Shown: positions 12,636-30,579 of the stretch, piece after piece
Numbering within the stretch: position 1 is the stretch's first letter
How the letters are laid out: the number at the start of each line of letters is the position of its first letter
Assembly: GCA_029339505.1 (NCBI GenBank)
Contig: JAQISU010000115.1
Coordinates: forward strand, 11,681,001-11,745,000
DNA length: 64,000 nt
Source: Unio delphinus
Taxonomy: Eukaryota; Mollusca; Bivalvia; Unionida; Unionidae
Reading direction: 5' to 3'
The notes under the pieces: generated by a model
The model's database searches: none
The model's input: only the letters and a program-made list of their open reading frames with translations
What the model was told of the DNA's origin: nothing
Position numbers and translations under genes: made by a program

Positions 12636-12690
12636 TCTAAGCTGACAGAGAACTAGTCTATGCTGACAGAGAACTAGTCTATGCTGACTC
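12636..12690. repeat. Short tandem repeat, 3 copies of ~22 bp
   Basis: GAACTAGTCTATGCTGACAG is repeated three times. Confidence 0.85.
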
Positions 12691-12925
12691 AAAGGTGCTC
12701 GACGCGAGCTTGATGTGGGAAAAATAACAAAAACAATAATCTAAAGTAACAAAATCATACAGAGTGACAAAAATACCTTAGATTACCCTTATGACCCATT
12801 CTGACATAGGATCGTCTCTATCATACTATATAAAAAGAGAAGGTTCGTAACTTTCAAATACTTGGTTCCACCTGTGACCTTCGATTTCATTCTGCTATAT
12901 CCGTATTGAATTACATACAACCATT

Positions 12926-13010
<85 letters not shown>
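12926..13010. repeat. (TA)n array
   Basis: Pure TA array of about 84 bp. Confidence 0.97.
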
Positions 13011-16661
<3,651 letters not shown>

Positions 16662-17121
16662 TGCTTTTGGACATATCGTGTCAAACTGAACGAATACATC
16701 AAACTTATGCATAACAAAATATTTAATTTGCAATTACAAGGACTTGTCGACCTTGAGCATTTTGATCCGAGACTCGATCATTATTACATCAGCATGTAAT
16801 GTTCAGTATGACGAAAAATTGTAACTGTATTAAAAATATTACGTGTGTCAGACATTCAAACTAAATTTCGTCTTAGAAATTAAATATGTAACTACGTCAG
16901 ATACAAAACATATCTACGCATTTTTATCAGCTAAAATGAAATATGTCACGAGTGATGTGGGAAACATGTATTATCACGATTAAAAAATGCCATGAGTAAC
17001 AATATAAAAGTTTCGACTTCACTTGTGAAATATGTCATTATATACTTAACACGATTTTTACTTTATTGCTCATTTTTATGGCAGATATCGATTTGCATGG
17101 AATATTGTATCCATACTGTGC

Positions 17122-17226
17122 CTTTGCTACATTACTACATAGATATAACCAAGACATCAAACTTTGCTACATTACTACATAGATATAACCAAGACATCAA
17201 ACTTTGCTACATTACTACACATATAT
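17122..17226. repeat. 40-bp minisatellite, left part
   Basis: About 2.5 copies of TTTGCTACATTACTACATAG followed by ATATAACCAAGACATCAAAC. The array resumes at about 18036 after an insertion. Confidence 0.93.
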
Positions 17227-17228
17227 GA

Positions 17229-18032
17229 CTGTTACGTGCTTAGGCTCGAATAAACAGTAACATAGAAAGCGTGAAAATAACAAGCTTGTAAGAATTTAAC
17301 AAACAATTTATTGACTACAAATATTTTCATAAAAGAAAAATAAAATGACGGTTTTAAAAATCAAATCCAAAGTTAATCCAAAAAGAATTCACAATATAAT
17401 CCACTAGTGGAATTGCAAAAGTCATGGTAATACAATGTTCTAAATAATTCCCGGTTCGAATCTTGACGAAGCAATCCAAGTTTGAAGACGATGTCACGTG
17501 ATGAAGTCAGTTCTAATTTTATGATAATTCAATGAGCACAAATATTTTCCAGATAAATAACACAACAAGTCCTCTTGATCCAAACGAATTGAAATAATTT
17601 CCCGCACAAGGTAATTCAAAATAACTCAAACAATAATAAACATCTTTGTATTTTAAAAGACCAATCTTCTATTGAACAGTTCTCTCTCAAAACATTATTT
17701 ATATACCTATTTTTACGTAAACAGGGAAAGGGGTCACAATTTCTAGAACCTTCAGAACAAATGTACGATCACAAATACGGAATGATCCAGATAAGAATTA
17801 GTTATTTTTACTAAAAATAGAAAGATGTTCTTGGAATCAGCCAATCATTTAAAAGCTTGTTTACATTCTGAAACAAGGTCAGAAATGAGGTCAACATCTG
17901 ATGTTTACTTTTAGAGTATATAGGTCATCCCAATTTTCTAGAAAATATCTCCCAATTAATGAATTTTAAATCCAAAATGTCAAATTTGAATCTGACAAAA
18001 ATAAATAAATGACTTAAATCAATATACGTAAC
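17229..18032. mobile_element. 0.8-kb insertion splitting a minisatellite
   Basis: Unique sequence interrupts the 40-bp minisatellite. Its ends carry a short inverted repeat: TGTTACGT on the left (about 17229) and ACGTAACA on the right (about 18032). It has no ORF of note. The layout fits a non-autonomous DNA transposon with short terminal inverted repeats. The target duplication is not clear because the flanks are repeat variants. Confidence 0.55.
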
Positions 18033-18035
18033 AAT

Positions 18036-18176
18036 AACAAAGACATCAAACTTTCCTACATTACTACATAGATATAACCAAGACATCAAACTGTGCTACA
18101 TTACTACATAGATATAACCAAGACATCAAACTTTGCTACATTACTACATAGATATAACCATGACATCAAACTTGTA
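18036..18176. repeat. 40-bp minisatellite, right part
   Basis: About 3.5 copies of the same 40-bp unit as 17122-17226, in the same orientation and register. Confidence 0.93.
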
Positions 18177-18263
18177 AATGTTTACCTTTATTCTTTTTGT
18201 TGACTAAAAAACTGTATAGTAGACCATATACAGTCATGACGCATCTTTCTTATATGTTCATCC

Positions 18264-18265
<2 letters not shown>

Positions 18266-18348
<83 letters not shown>

Positions 18349-18371
18349 AGAAGAAGAAGAAGAAGAAGAAG
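18266..18371. repeat. (GA)n then (GAA)n array
   Basis: Pure purine tract of about 105 bp, GA then GAA units. It is homopurine/homopyrimidine with mirror symmetry, a typical triplex-prone sequence. Confidence 0.96.
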
Positions 18372-18399
18372 GAAAACTAGTTACTTCTTAAATGTGGAA

Positions 18400-19130
18400 A
18401 ACAATATTACAAAACTGATATTGCCTCTGTGGTGATAAAAGTGGCATCGTCACTCTAGCGATATGCTTTTCTCGAGCCGATATATTTTAATACCTCATTA
18501 TAAAATGTATGACAATTGTGAAGCAACTACTGCCCGTTTAAAGACTGTCGTTGTTTAATCATCAGGCAATTAATATGAATATTTGTTATTAGATTGCGTG
18601 AAAAGCAAATATAATATAAAATAAATTTCGTACAAGTTTCAATCTTTACTTTCCAAATAATCTAATCAGCAATTATCTTTATATTCACTATTTTTCTGAG
18701 TTTTATTTTAATATATCTACTTAAGGCACGGTTTATCCGTCTGTCCTGGACCATATCCGTCAAAATGACAAACAAGCTACATAATCATGCTATGCTGACT
18801 ATTGTTTTTGTATTAATTAGCATTATGCAGATTATTTTGTGCAATACTATTGATCGCAACTACTGTACTACTTCTAGATGTCTTTGATGTGAATACACTG
18901 AATGTATCGCATGGTACCGTTTGCCAAGATAAGGGTATTGCCTTTCAGCTACTCGGTGATAATCTTATCAGATCAATCGAGAAGCCACATGAAAAAGAAC
19001 TCTCCACTGTGATTTATATAGTCTTTATGTTTGATTGAAGTCCGGTCGCTTTGACCTAAAGTAAACGTATAGTTCATGATATGGTTTTCCTTGATCTTTC
19101 AAGAGATTTTATAACTTTATCTTTCCTACA
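18400..19130. other. Non-coding stretch; no gene seen
   Basis: AT-rich sequence with no recognisable feature. Confidence 0.45.
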
Positions 19131-19137
19131 GATCTGG

Positions 19138-19330
19138 TTAGCTACGGTAACTCAGTAGTAAGAGTGACGAAGCTGCAACGGAACTATAGTTGGAATCTTG
19201 ACCAAATGAACCAATCGGCTGTTATTTTGTCTTTTTCGTGTCTGTATGTAAGGTAGTTTGTAACCACAGCCTGTCATAATGAACTTTCTTGTTTAAATCT
19301 TGCTGTGCCGTTAAAAAAACAACCAAGGAA
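19138..19330 (+). mobile_element. Decayed tRNA-derived SINE of a second type
   Basis: A tRNA-like head (GGTAACTCAGTAGTAAGAG A-box-like region and GTTGGAATCTTGACC B-box-like region) is followed by a body ending TTGCTGTGCCGTTAAAAAAA and A-rich sequence. It is different from the main SINE family in this window and quite degenerate. Confidence 0.45.
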
Positions 19331-20625
19331 ACAACAAGCCTTAAAAACCAAGCAAGCAAACGGCAAGAATTATAGACAAGCAAGCAAACAAAAAGCATAT
19401 GGAAAGAGGAATAATATACAATATCTTATATAAACTAAAATTAATGAACCCACACCTGCTTGAAATAGAAACATTGGATAAGGTGGAAAAAATCGGCAAT
19501 AATAATATTTAATCAGCATAAAATGTTTTATTCCTGCTTGATAAGCTCGTATATATTAATATTTTGGCTTTCGAATTAGGTTTTAATTTAAGTGCAATGT
19601 GGCACTTTGTTTTTTTAAAGCGTTAACTAAAACACACTAACATCTTATCCCTTTATCTACATGTCACTAATATAATTCTTGTTTGCCAAATGCTCCGTTT
19701 GGTCTAATACAAGGACACATTAGAATCCTTTGTAATTCTGCTACGAGTCCCTGATATAATTAATTATTCCTCTCAGTTGGTCTCGTGACCTTTTTGTTTA
19801 GTTCAGAGATCGCTCGACTTGAAATTAGATATGTTTCACATTCAATATGTACTTTTCTAATTTTTTTATTATATGTAAGTAAATTTTGTTTGCTGTAGAA
19901 TTGGGTCGACTTTCGGCAGAAGAGAGATGATATGGAAGATATTCAACAAGAGTTTCTCTTTAATCACTCCAAAGGAACGTCTTAATTTGATCGTCTTAAA
20001 TACCAAACTAGTACAACGTATTCAAACGCTGCGTTTACAATCGCTAATCACATTATGACGACCTATCATATCTCGAGAGTTGATGTTTGAGTAAAAAATA
20101 TTTATAATCTTTGTACCGGACAGAAAAGCTGAGATTTAATCATAAAAAGTGCGTGCATCTCATCTAATATTACAATTGGACAGACAATTCTGGAATTGTA
20201 TTTACTTACACACATATATACATAGTTATTACTAATATGTAGTTCGACAGATATATAGATTGAAGCACAATAACTAAACAAACCAGTGTGTTGGCCCAAC
20301 TTATTTTACCTTTTTTAATCGCGCTTAAAACTGTTAGGACGCAAACAGCACAATTTTAATTTCACTCAAGAAGTAGTTAAACACACTTCTGATAAACATT
20401 CAGTTTTGTTCCATTTAAAAAACTCATTTCGACAGGTATACTTCACTTAAAAAACTCATTTCGACAGGTATACTTCACACCGTGCTCTGGTGTACATAAC
20501 ACTTATAATATTTTATATCGCATACTAAAATGTCTAATAATTGGAACGCAAATGGATATTAAAATTATAATTTATCGTTCTTCATAATTTCATCGTTATT
20601 AATATTTTCCAGGTTTCTGTTATTT
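19331..20625. other. Non-coding stretch; no gene seen
   Basis: AT-rich sequence. A 30-bp direct duplication (AAAAACTCATTTCGACAGGT ATACTTCAC) lies at about 20417-20478. Nothing else is supported. Confidence 0.5.
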
Positions 20626-20629
20626 TTAA

Positions 20630-21266
20630 TGCCATGGCATTCAACATGAAGTAATAATATGTTTGGCATAGTTCGTAATGCAATGGCATTTAACATGAAG
20701 TAATAATATGTTTGGCATGGTTCGTAATGCAATGGCATTCAACATGAAGTAATAATATGTTTGGCATGTTTCGTAAAGCAATGGCATTCAACATGAAGTA
20801 ATAATATGCTTGGCATGGTTCGTAAAGCAATGGCATTCAACATGAAGTAATAATATGTTTGGCATAGTTCGTAATGCAATGACATTCAGCATGAAGTAAT
20901 AATGTTTGGCATGGTTCATAAAGCAATGACATTCAGCATGAAGTAATAATGTTTGGCATGGTTCATAAAGCAATGACATTCAGCATGAAGTAATAATGTT
21001 TGGCATGGTTCGTAAAGCAATGGCATTCAACATGAAGTAATAATATGTTTGGCATGGTTCGTAAAGCAATGGCATTCAACATGAAGTAATAATATGTTTG
21101 GCATGGTTCATAAAGCAATGGCATTAAACATGAAGTAATAATATGTTTGGCATGGTTCATAAAGCAATGGCATTGAACATGAAGTAATAATATGTTTGCA
21201 TTGGTTCGTAATGCAATGGCAATTAACATGAAGTAATAATATGTTTGGCATGGTTCATAAAGCAAT

Positions 21267-21270
<4 letters not shown>
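20630..21270. repeat. 49-bp minisatellite, ~13 copies
   Basis: Tandem copies carry AACATGAAGTAATAATATGT, TTGGCATGGTTCGTA and AAGCAATGGCATTC. Shorter variants lack 'AATAT' in the middle of the array (about 20890-21000). The open frames in it are repeat artefacts. Confidence 0.94.

Positions 21271-21350
<80 letters not shown>
21271..21350. repeat. (TA)n array abutting the minisatellite
   Basis: Pure TA array of about 78 bp that begins directly within the last minisatellite unit (GGCA then TATATA). Confidence 0.97.
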
Positions 21351-21351
<1 letters not shown>

Positions 21352-22200
21352 CAAACTCGCTAATGTATGTAAATAATAATAAAATATAGTAAAATTAATC
21401 ATAAACTACACTACATTCCACCTCATATAATTTATAATAGCATATATAATCAATTCAATGTAATAATGAATGTTCAGTAATTATTGTTTGTTGTTATTTC
21501 TATGAAGTACAGTCCAAAATTGATAAATTGATTAAATTGAATAAGGTTAAAAAGAAATTAATCAAAACGGTATTACGAACGTCTATAAGAGTTATGTTCT
21601 GCGTCAATTTGACTTTATTTTGGCAATGCATAAAATGAAAGCGAAAAGTTCATAATCACATATTAATATACTTATGTTTTGCATAATCAAGATATTGAAA
21701 CTACCCTTATAGCGCCTCTGTGTTAACTGAGTTAAAGGTAGCGCGTCTGTCTACTCACCTGCACGTGATTGTAACACGCATTAACGCGTAAATCGAATTA
21801 CAGTAGCACTTCACTACCACATGCATTAAATTTTACATCAACAGTAAATATTTTCCAGTATTGTAAGATTAGAAACGTTTTAATCTTTGTACTAAATTAA
21901 ATGGATCATGAAAAAGAACGATCATTGACTAAGCAAACATTTTCTAATTCTTTTATATTTATTGGTATATATTTTTATATCAACACTACGTATATTTTCC
22001 GTCATTGCCATGTAAAGTAGGACCGATACGGTATACCAAAATAAGCCATATTATATATTTGCTAAATTGCTTGGGAAAAAAATATTAATTATCGTGATAA
22101 AGAATATTCATCTAAAACGTTCACGATCCTGACATTCCATCCCTCACCCCGACATTTTGATGGCCAACACCTTTATTGTAGATGATTTTACAATACATCG
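21351..22200. other. Non-coding stretch; no gene seen
   Basis: AT-rich. A faint tRNA-head-like phrase (GTTAAAGGTAGCGCGTCTGTC) at about 21731 is too weak to call. Confidence 0.45.
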
Positions 22201-22201
22201 T

Positions 22202-22275
<74 letters not shown>
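22201..22275. repeat. (GCT)n then (AAT)n array
   Basis: About 10 TGC/GCT units followed by about 14 AAT units. Confidence 0.95.
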
Positions 22276-22975
22276 TGCGTTACTGGCAAATTACACACCT
22301 TTAAGAATAAGAAAGGTACAAACACAAAATATATCAATTCTAGGATTAATCAATGTACAGAGCATAGCACAGTTGATTCTAGGAATGACTTAAAGCACGA
22401 ATAGCAGAATTTCAACAGGAAAAATTCAACAGCCCGCCCCCCCCCCCAAAAAAAAAAAGATCAGTTATATGGCAAAGTAAAACGCAAAACAAAACCTTGA
22501 TGAGGATCAAGAATTCATTGTTCTAAAAGGAGTTTGGAACTTTGTTAACATAAAGTGCGTGACGGCAATCATGTGCTATACTTTCAAAAAAAAAACACAA
22601 AGTCCATGAAAAAGTTTCTCATCACACACAATATGATTAAATTAGACTCTATCCATTCCGTATGAAACAGTAGATTCTTTACTTTAATAGTTTACTGAAC
22701 CGATACACCGTTAATCTGGTAAGGAATATGTCTTTAGTTTAGAAATCATGAAAACAAAAAGGTGATAAAACACACTGTACCGGCCAGGCAGGTATATATT
22801 TTTGCAAGCTATTTGGCGTTTTCACATAAACGTTGGCAATTACATATATGGGTTTTTAGTATAGTAAGCTTTTACTACTATTTTTATTTGCTCATTTATG
22901 ATAAGTGTTTCTGTCAATACGGTTAAACGCTTTTTCATAATCAAACTAGTAATAGTAGTAGCAGTTATAACAATA

Positions 22976-22978
22976 ATG

Positions 22979-23032
<54 letters not shown>

Positions 23033-23055
23033 TAAATAATAATAATAATAACATA

Positions 23056-23121
<66 letters not shown>
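22976..23121. repeat. (AAT)n array with two CATA interruptions
   Basis: About 145 bp of AAT units. The poly-Ile frame on the minus strand is an artefact. Confidence 0.95.
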
Positions 23122-24540
23122 CTGATTTATCCTATTCATTACACTTTCATAGTTGTACACTTCACCGTCGGCTATGCGACTGCTCACACGACATTCATAA
23201 GGGTATTGTCTAGAAATAGTTTTAAAATTATCAATTGTCAAACCATCACGTTTTGCGTGCATCCAACACTTGCAATTATTACAAGCAAGGGATCCAACAC
23301 CACAATTGTCCGCATACAGCACAGGGCTAGTTCGTCTTTTGTCATTTGTAATGTAAACTTAAATATGATGCATGTTAAATATAAACAAGAAATATATTTC
23401 AGAGAGATGTTATTAATAGCCAATGACGTTAACGTGTAGTAATTCTTTGAATGATAAACCAATATGTACGTGTCCCCTAGTATAAATAAGAATCATTTGG
23501 CATGTTTTTAATTGCCTAGCTTTTCAAATGTATACATATGTTACATTCTGGGGATTTACTCCGGGAACCGTTAAACGCAATGTCTAATTAAATGTTGTGC
23601 GGTGGTTGTTTTGAACATAACAAATGTTGTTTGTTTTTTTCTTTCTCAGCCATCAAGCGATCTTTCCACAATACCAGACTGACTTCTGTTTGAAGATTTA
23701 CGTCAACAAAGACACAAACCTGGCTTAACCAAAAAAAAAACCCATCCAAAAGAATATGGAGCAATTTTTATTTTTACTAATGAATTGAGATCACTAAAGA
23801 TAACTTTCCATGATTATAAGAAAAATAAAACCACATGCAGTCAGTCTTCACAGACTATATCGGTATATAATAATTCTAAGCATATATTTATTAACACAAC
23901 ATTACAAAACAACAAACAACAGAAAGTGTCACATAATTTATTTATAATCGATTTCAGATTTCTATCAAATATGGCTTGTCTTGTCGCTAACTAAACATTT
24001 ATTAATATATACAAAGATTATTGTTCAAAATCTTGTGAAGCATATTTTTAAAACATGAAAAAAACTGTATCAACATGAAACTAATGAATTTCATCTCAAC
24101 TGTATTTTGCATATTATAACATATATTAGAAAATTGAATTTTCTTTCCATAATCAGTAGAAAGAACAATTTATTAAATTATAACAAACATTTTTAACATG
24201 ATATTGTCATAGTTTATCAATACTTTATGATTGTTTGAAATTCGAACTTTGTCGCCAAATTCTTGGTCATTTAAATCTGCAATAATATATTGAAAATTAG
24301 TATTTCGCCTAATATAATTGTTTCATCAATATAATGAACAATAACAATATACACACCTTTTTAATCTGACTTCGCATGGCTTTGTGTGGCTTTGTCAGGC
24401 TTTGTGTGGATTTGTTGGGCTTTTTCAGGCTTAGCAGTGTTTAGTAGGACCGTACCGGATGCCACGTGTAGCTCAAAAATGGCGTTAAAACCTATAACAG
24501 TCATTCGGTAGTCCTTGCCTGGGGCTACTTTAATCTGATG
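23122..24540. other. Non-coding stretch; no gene seen
   Basis: AT-rich sequence. A run of GGCTTTGT(G/C) phrases lies at about 24378-24425. No gene. Confidence 0.45.
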
Positions 24541-24542
24541 AC

Positions 24543-24892
24543 CCAGCTTTCCGTTTGTTTGTTTGTTTGATTAGGATTTTTAACGTAGCTTTAACAATTT
24601 TTCAGTCATATCGCAACGATGTCTGCTGTGAGGCAGTTTATAGTGATGTCTAGCACTGAGGCATCATGCCGCAGACATGTAGCATGTAGACATGTCCCAC
24701 CCAGTCACATTATCCTGACACCAGGCTGACCAGTCCTAACACTAACCTCTTAATGCTGAGCGTCAAGCGAGGCAGCTGTTAGTACCATTTTTGTAAGTCT
24801 TTGGTATGACTCGGCCGGGGATCGAACCCACGACCTCCCGATTCCGCGGCGAACGCTCTAACCACTAGGCCAACGGAGCGGTCCAGCTTTCC
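24543..24892 (-). mobile_element. tRNA-derived SINE copy 2 with target duplication
   Basis: The minus strand begins with a clear tRNA-like head: TTGGCCTAGTGGTTAGAGCG (A box) and GTGGGTTCGATCCCCGGC (B box), then the shared SINE body and a tail of GCTACGTTAAAAATC plus CAAACAAA repeats. The element (24553-24882) is flanked by a perfect 10-bp target-site duplication, CCAGCTTTCC, at 24543-24552 and 24883-24892. It is the best preserved copy in the window. Confidence 0.92.
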
Positions 24893-25700
24893 ATACGGCA
24901 AACCATTGAGTCGTTCGTGCTGCAAACGACTCGATGAATGAATGATTAAAATACGAAATTTGTGATAAAATATTTAGGCAGAGACGTTAATTTTAAAAGT
25001 GAATACGAGGATACATACCGGAGATAAATCATTCAAATGTGATGTTTGGGATAAGGTCTCACTGGACAGTTGTTTTGGCAAATTTATGTCTGACAATGAC
25101 CTATAGCATAAAAATGATAATACTATTACATTAAAGACACAAATAAAAGTGAACTAATGATTTTTGTTGCACTGATGCTTGTAAGATTCTGACTGAGGGA
25201 TTAAAGTTAATTCCTTATGCAACTAGTGGCTTGTATACTGAATCAACACTGCCTCCCCCAACCCCTCTTTTTTTACATTCATTTTTTACAGAAAGGGGGT
25301 ATTTTTGAATATTTTCCTGTGACAAGACAGCTAAAAGAATTGGTATGTGCCTTATACATGAATAAAGTTCACTAGTACTGTAACAAATCAGCATACTTTT
25401 CATCACCCCTCAACCATCTAGATTTTTAGATATTTACCTCTGTAGCAGACACATGTAAATACGCAAGACAAGTTCGCGGCTCATTTGAAGCCCAAGTTAC
25501 TCATTTGATCTCCTGTGCTAGTCTAACTGTGCTAGTCTAACTGTGACAGGCAGTAACCAAGAAGTCAACCAGTTTCAAAGCCTAACTCAAAGTAAATTTA
25601 AACCACATTACAGATTTAGCTTATGTGTGAACTGAAAAATGCTAGGCTGGTGATAATTAGGCCCATGCCTTCTACCTAAAATATTAGGGAGGTGTCAAAA
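24893..25700. other. Mostly non-coding; trace of a zinc-finger repeat
   Basis: At about 25008-25090 the phrase ...ACCGGAGATAAATCATTCAAATGTGATGT resembles a C2H2 linker and first Cys codons (TGDKSFKCDV) but frames break at once. It looks like a decayed zinc-finger unit related to 25715-26100. Otherwise nothing is seen. Confidence 0.45.
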
Positions 25701-25714
25701 TTCGAAACTGTCCA

Positions 25715-26935
<1,221 letters not shown>

Positions 26936-26947
26936 TGCACTTATTTT

Positions 26948-27184
26948 TTGTTACATAGTTGAAGAACATAGCGTCATAACATGTCACTGTTACATAGTTG
27001 AAAAGCATAGCGTCATAACATGTCACTGTTACATAGCTGAAGAGCATAGCGTCATAACATGTCACTGTTACATAGCTGAAGAGCATAGCGTCATAACATG
27101 TCACTGTTACATAGTTGAAGAGCATAGCGTCATAACATGTCACTGTTACATAGTTGAAGAGCATAGCGTCATAACATGTCACTG
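26948..27184. repeat. 39-bp minisatellite, 6 copies
   Basis: Six nearly identical units carry TGTTACATAGTTGAAGAGCA and TAGCGTCATAACATGTCAC. The unit is a multiple of three, so both strands show spurious open frames. Confidence 0.95.
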
Positions 27185-27399
27185 ATGCAGTAAGCTGGAA
27201 AAGCCAGATTCATTATATATGAAGCACATGCCAACATGGTGGTCGTATAATACTAGCAACAAATGCATTGACATGTGCACTGTGCATGATGAATCTGTCA
27301 ACAAATGCAAGAAATAACGAGTGTTGCTCTTGCAGTTTCTTTTTAGGTGAATCATCTTCCTGTCAGTTTGATGTGGTTGGGACTCAGTGTAAGGTCATT

Positions 27400-28790
27400 T
27401 AGATTTGCAGGGTTCTGTATTAAGTAGCTATTCTATGTAAGTACCACACAGTTTGGGCAAATACTAACGTTTCGGCTGTCATAAGCTTTGACTTCACTGG
27501 GACACAGCTCTATGATGTCTCTCATGAGAGACAGCAAGATGCTGGTGGTGGTCAAGTTCGAAGGTGGAACTGGCATTTCTGGTTAGGGCTTGCTATTGAC
27601 TTCTGTTAGAAGCAGCACACTCGAGCTGGTGGGGTTGAAGGTTTGCCAATTTGATGTGTGTCTTTGAGATTGTCTTTGTACTTCTTGTGAGGGCGGACTT
27701 TGTTTCGGTTTTCCTGGTCTAGATATCCAAAGAACAGCTGCTTTGAGATTCTGTTTTGATCCATGTGTATGATATGGCTAGTCGAACGAAGCTGGGCCTG
27801 GATTAGTGTGGCTTCGATGCTTGTTGCGTTGGCTCTATCAAGGACTTCCTGGTTTGTGATTTGGTTCTGCCACTTATTCCAAATGATGGATCACAGGGAG
27901 CTCTGGTGGAATTGTTCCAGCTGACTCATATGCCTTCGGTACAGTCTACATTTCACAGCCATTCAAGAGAGATTTGAGGACAACTGCATCGTACACCATC
28001 ATCTTTGTTGACAGGCGTATGTATTTGTGCTGCATGACATTGGTTTAGAGTCCGAGTGCCTGACATGATTTTGGATCCTTAAAGTGATCTCTTTGTCCAT
28101 TTAGCCATCACAGGCTATTGTGCTGCCTAGGTATTTGAAACTGTTCTCATTCTTTTGCTGCATATCGCCAATAGTGATGTGAAGGGACAGTATTTGGAGA
28201 GGGCTGGGATAGGACTTCTATCTTTCCTAGACTAATTGTTAAGTCCACATAAGTTGGAGGCTTCATAGAACCTGTCCACGATTGCCTGTATCTTCGTCTC
28301 TTCTTGGGCCATGAGAGCATAGTCATCTGCAAAGAGTGTTTCATTGATGAATCTCTCTAGCATCTTGGTTTTTGCGCTAGGCGATGTAGATCAAACACTG
28401 ATCCATACAAGCGATATATAATGTAGATACCATGGTGACGATCACGGATCGCGGGGAGCAGTACCTGTGTGAAGAAGATGTTGATGAGTATCAGTGGATT
28501 ACAAAGCCCTGTTTGACACCTTTAGATAAGAGGAATTTATCAAAGGGTTCACCATCTGGAAGAATATCTCCAGTCTTGTCATCGTGTAAGAGCCAGATGT
28601 GGTTGGTAAACTTCTGAGGACAACCACGCTTCTTGAGTACTACCCACAGTGCGTCTCTGTTGATTGTATCGAAAGCCTTTGTCAGGTCCAAGATTACGGA
28701 ATACATGTTTATGTTCTGCCCAAGGCACGTCTCTTGGACTTGTCTCACTGCAAAAAGCATGTCAATTCCAATTATGTATAACCTATAAAA
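27400..28790 (-). pseudogene. Dead LINE: reverse transcriptase and 3' part
   Basis: Minus-strand fragments recall a non-LTR retrotransposon reverse transcriptase. At about 28760-28495 they read SVILDLTKAFDTINRDALW and KKRGCPQKF, then SKGVKQG (fingers and palm). Near 28310-28345 the sequence ...TLFADDYALMAQEE carries the FADD form of the catalytic motif. Downstream, a region with 'NATSIEATLIQAQLRSTSH' and 'HMDQNRISKQLFFGYL' resembles the C-terminus after the polymerase domain. Several stops and frameshifts separate these blocks, so it is inactive. The clade cannot be fixed from the fragments. Confidence 0.82.
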
Positions 28791-28799
28791 CGACCGATC

Positions 28800-29180
28800 A
28801 TAACCACATTATACACTGATAACTTTTTCATTACTCTTTTTGTTATTACGTGCCGACGAACAAAATATGCAATTTTTATGTAGTTTTTCAAATCAGATTA
28901 AAATGGAAATATGATATATTCTTTTGAGGATTTGCTGTCACGGTTGGTTTTACCAATGTGACGTAATAACCTTTTTATACAGTCATAACTTCTTTCATTA
29001 CACTATTTGTGATTAAGTGCCAAAGAACAAAATATGCAGTTTTTTCGAGTCTGATTTCAAGGGAAATAGGATGAATTGTTTTGAGGATTTGCAGTCATGG
29101 GTAGTTTTATTGTAAGTAATGACAATGTTATGTTCGTCTTACAGGCTCCACTCACACGTAGTCCGTAAAATCGAATTTGA
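28800..29180. repeat. Dispersed repeat family, two tandem diverged copies
   Basis: Copies at about 28800-28985 and 28986-29180 share CATAACTT..TTCATTAC, TTGTGATTAAGTGCC(A/G)A(A/C)GAACAAAATATGCA, and GAGGATTTGC(T/A)GTCA. A third diverged copy lies at about 42655-42915, with GTGTATTAAGTGCCGAAGAA and the shared end TTGTCTTACA..CTC..CACAC. No coding potential is seen. Confidence 0.65.
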
Positions 29181-30570
29181 GTGTTTGTTTTTAGCCAATA
29201 CTTCGATAAGAATTTAATGATTTGTTTTTTTTTTTATGGTGACCCAGGATTACCCTTTGCTTGTAGCAGTTAAAGAATTCCTGTGAAGTTCGTCGAGTAA
29301 CTGTAAAACTGAGCCCTATATATTTTTACTTTTTCAGATATTGGACTGTTGAAGATAAAGAACAAAACGTATTGTTGCTCTACTAAGACGCGTCGATAGA
29401 GTGAATGATAATTCTCATAAAGTTTATTCGTTTAATCATTTATAAATAGTTTCAAACTATCTGACGCAGGTAATGTATATTAGGGTTGTTTAGAGTTTGA
29501 AGCATATTTAACAACCATTCACTTGAATGTCCTTAATGCTAGCTTTTGTCACGTATTCTCAGTGGGGGATGTAATTTTATTCACATTGCTAAAATGAAAC
29601 AGTATACTTACAAAAAATGTAGTTACTAATGGTTAATTCTACCTTTCCACCACCACACCTAACGTTTGTTGTTGTTGACATTTGTTAAACATCAAAAAAA
29701 AAAAAAACTTCAGTATTATAGGTCACATAATTAAAGACTAATATACATCTTGGTTCATCGTAATTATGATTACACACGGACAATCTGAACTGTTGACGTC
29801 ATGATTCTACTTGCTTTTATTAATGTAGGAAAATATAATCCTCTGCAAATTTTATTATAATTTTTAAAGTGTGATCTAAAATGATGTGACTACATTGAGC
29901 AGATCGATGTAACATTTGTTCTTCATTACTTCTGTAGAGAGTTTGAAAACAAGTAAATCCAAACTGGCTCAGTACTTCTCATAAATCCGGTTCGTGTTTT
30001 AGAATGAACGATGCAGTTATTTAAAAACAAAATTGCTTATTTTTAGTATGCAATAGGACTCGTGTGTTCATTAGTTTATCCTTCTTTCGTTGCGAAGAAA
30101 TGAGTGATTGTTTGGTTTTTGTGACCGAGGATTGCCCACTGTTTACAAACGTTCAAAAAAAATAATGTGAAGTTCTTACACGTTTATTGTAATGTGAATC
30201 GGAAATAATGGAATTTACTAGCATGAAGCAATATGCATCATCATACTGTTCAAAGTTCTCTCGTAATATAATATTACCACAGATCGACTTATTTTTGTTC
30301 AATGTCTGTATATAATTTATATGTTTAAGATTTAATTTTTTTAAAATTTACTAAGCATTTTACATTTAAATCATTTGAGCTCTCGTCTGAATAATGTTTT
30401 ATTACGAAGGGTAAATTTAAAAATCGTTTCAGTAATTGTTGATAAATCTTGCATTGGTATGCATTTTCTAGAATCCGAATATTTTAAAACAAAATATATA
30501 TCGCTAATAACTCTAACCCTGTTTTGCTTTTAGTCTATGTATTTTCCTTGCTCCAGGTATCACCCTGATT
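29181..30570. other. Non-coding stretch; no gene seen
   Basis: AT-rich. The phrase GAAGATAA(A)GAACAAAAC followed by TTATTCGTTTAATCATTTA (about 29350-29450) has a diverged counterpart at about 42262-42360. This indicates that the dispersed repeat family at 28800 and 42655 extends over about 0.8 kb. Confidence 0.45.
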
Positions 30571-30579
30571 TTTTTTTGT

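Noticed and set aside
20788..21271. ORFs repeating 'ALRTMPNILLLHVECHCFTN'
   Set aside because: Artefact of the 49-bp minisatellite; frames shift between units and there is no flank support.
28147..28344. Minus-strand 65-codon ORF as an independent gene
   Set aside because: It is a fragment of the dead LINE in a shifted frame.
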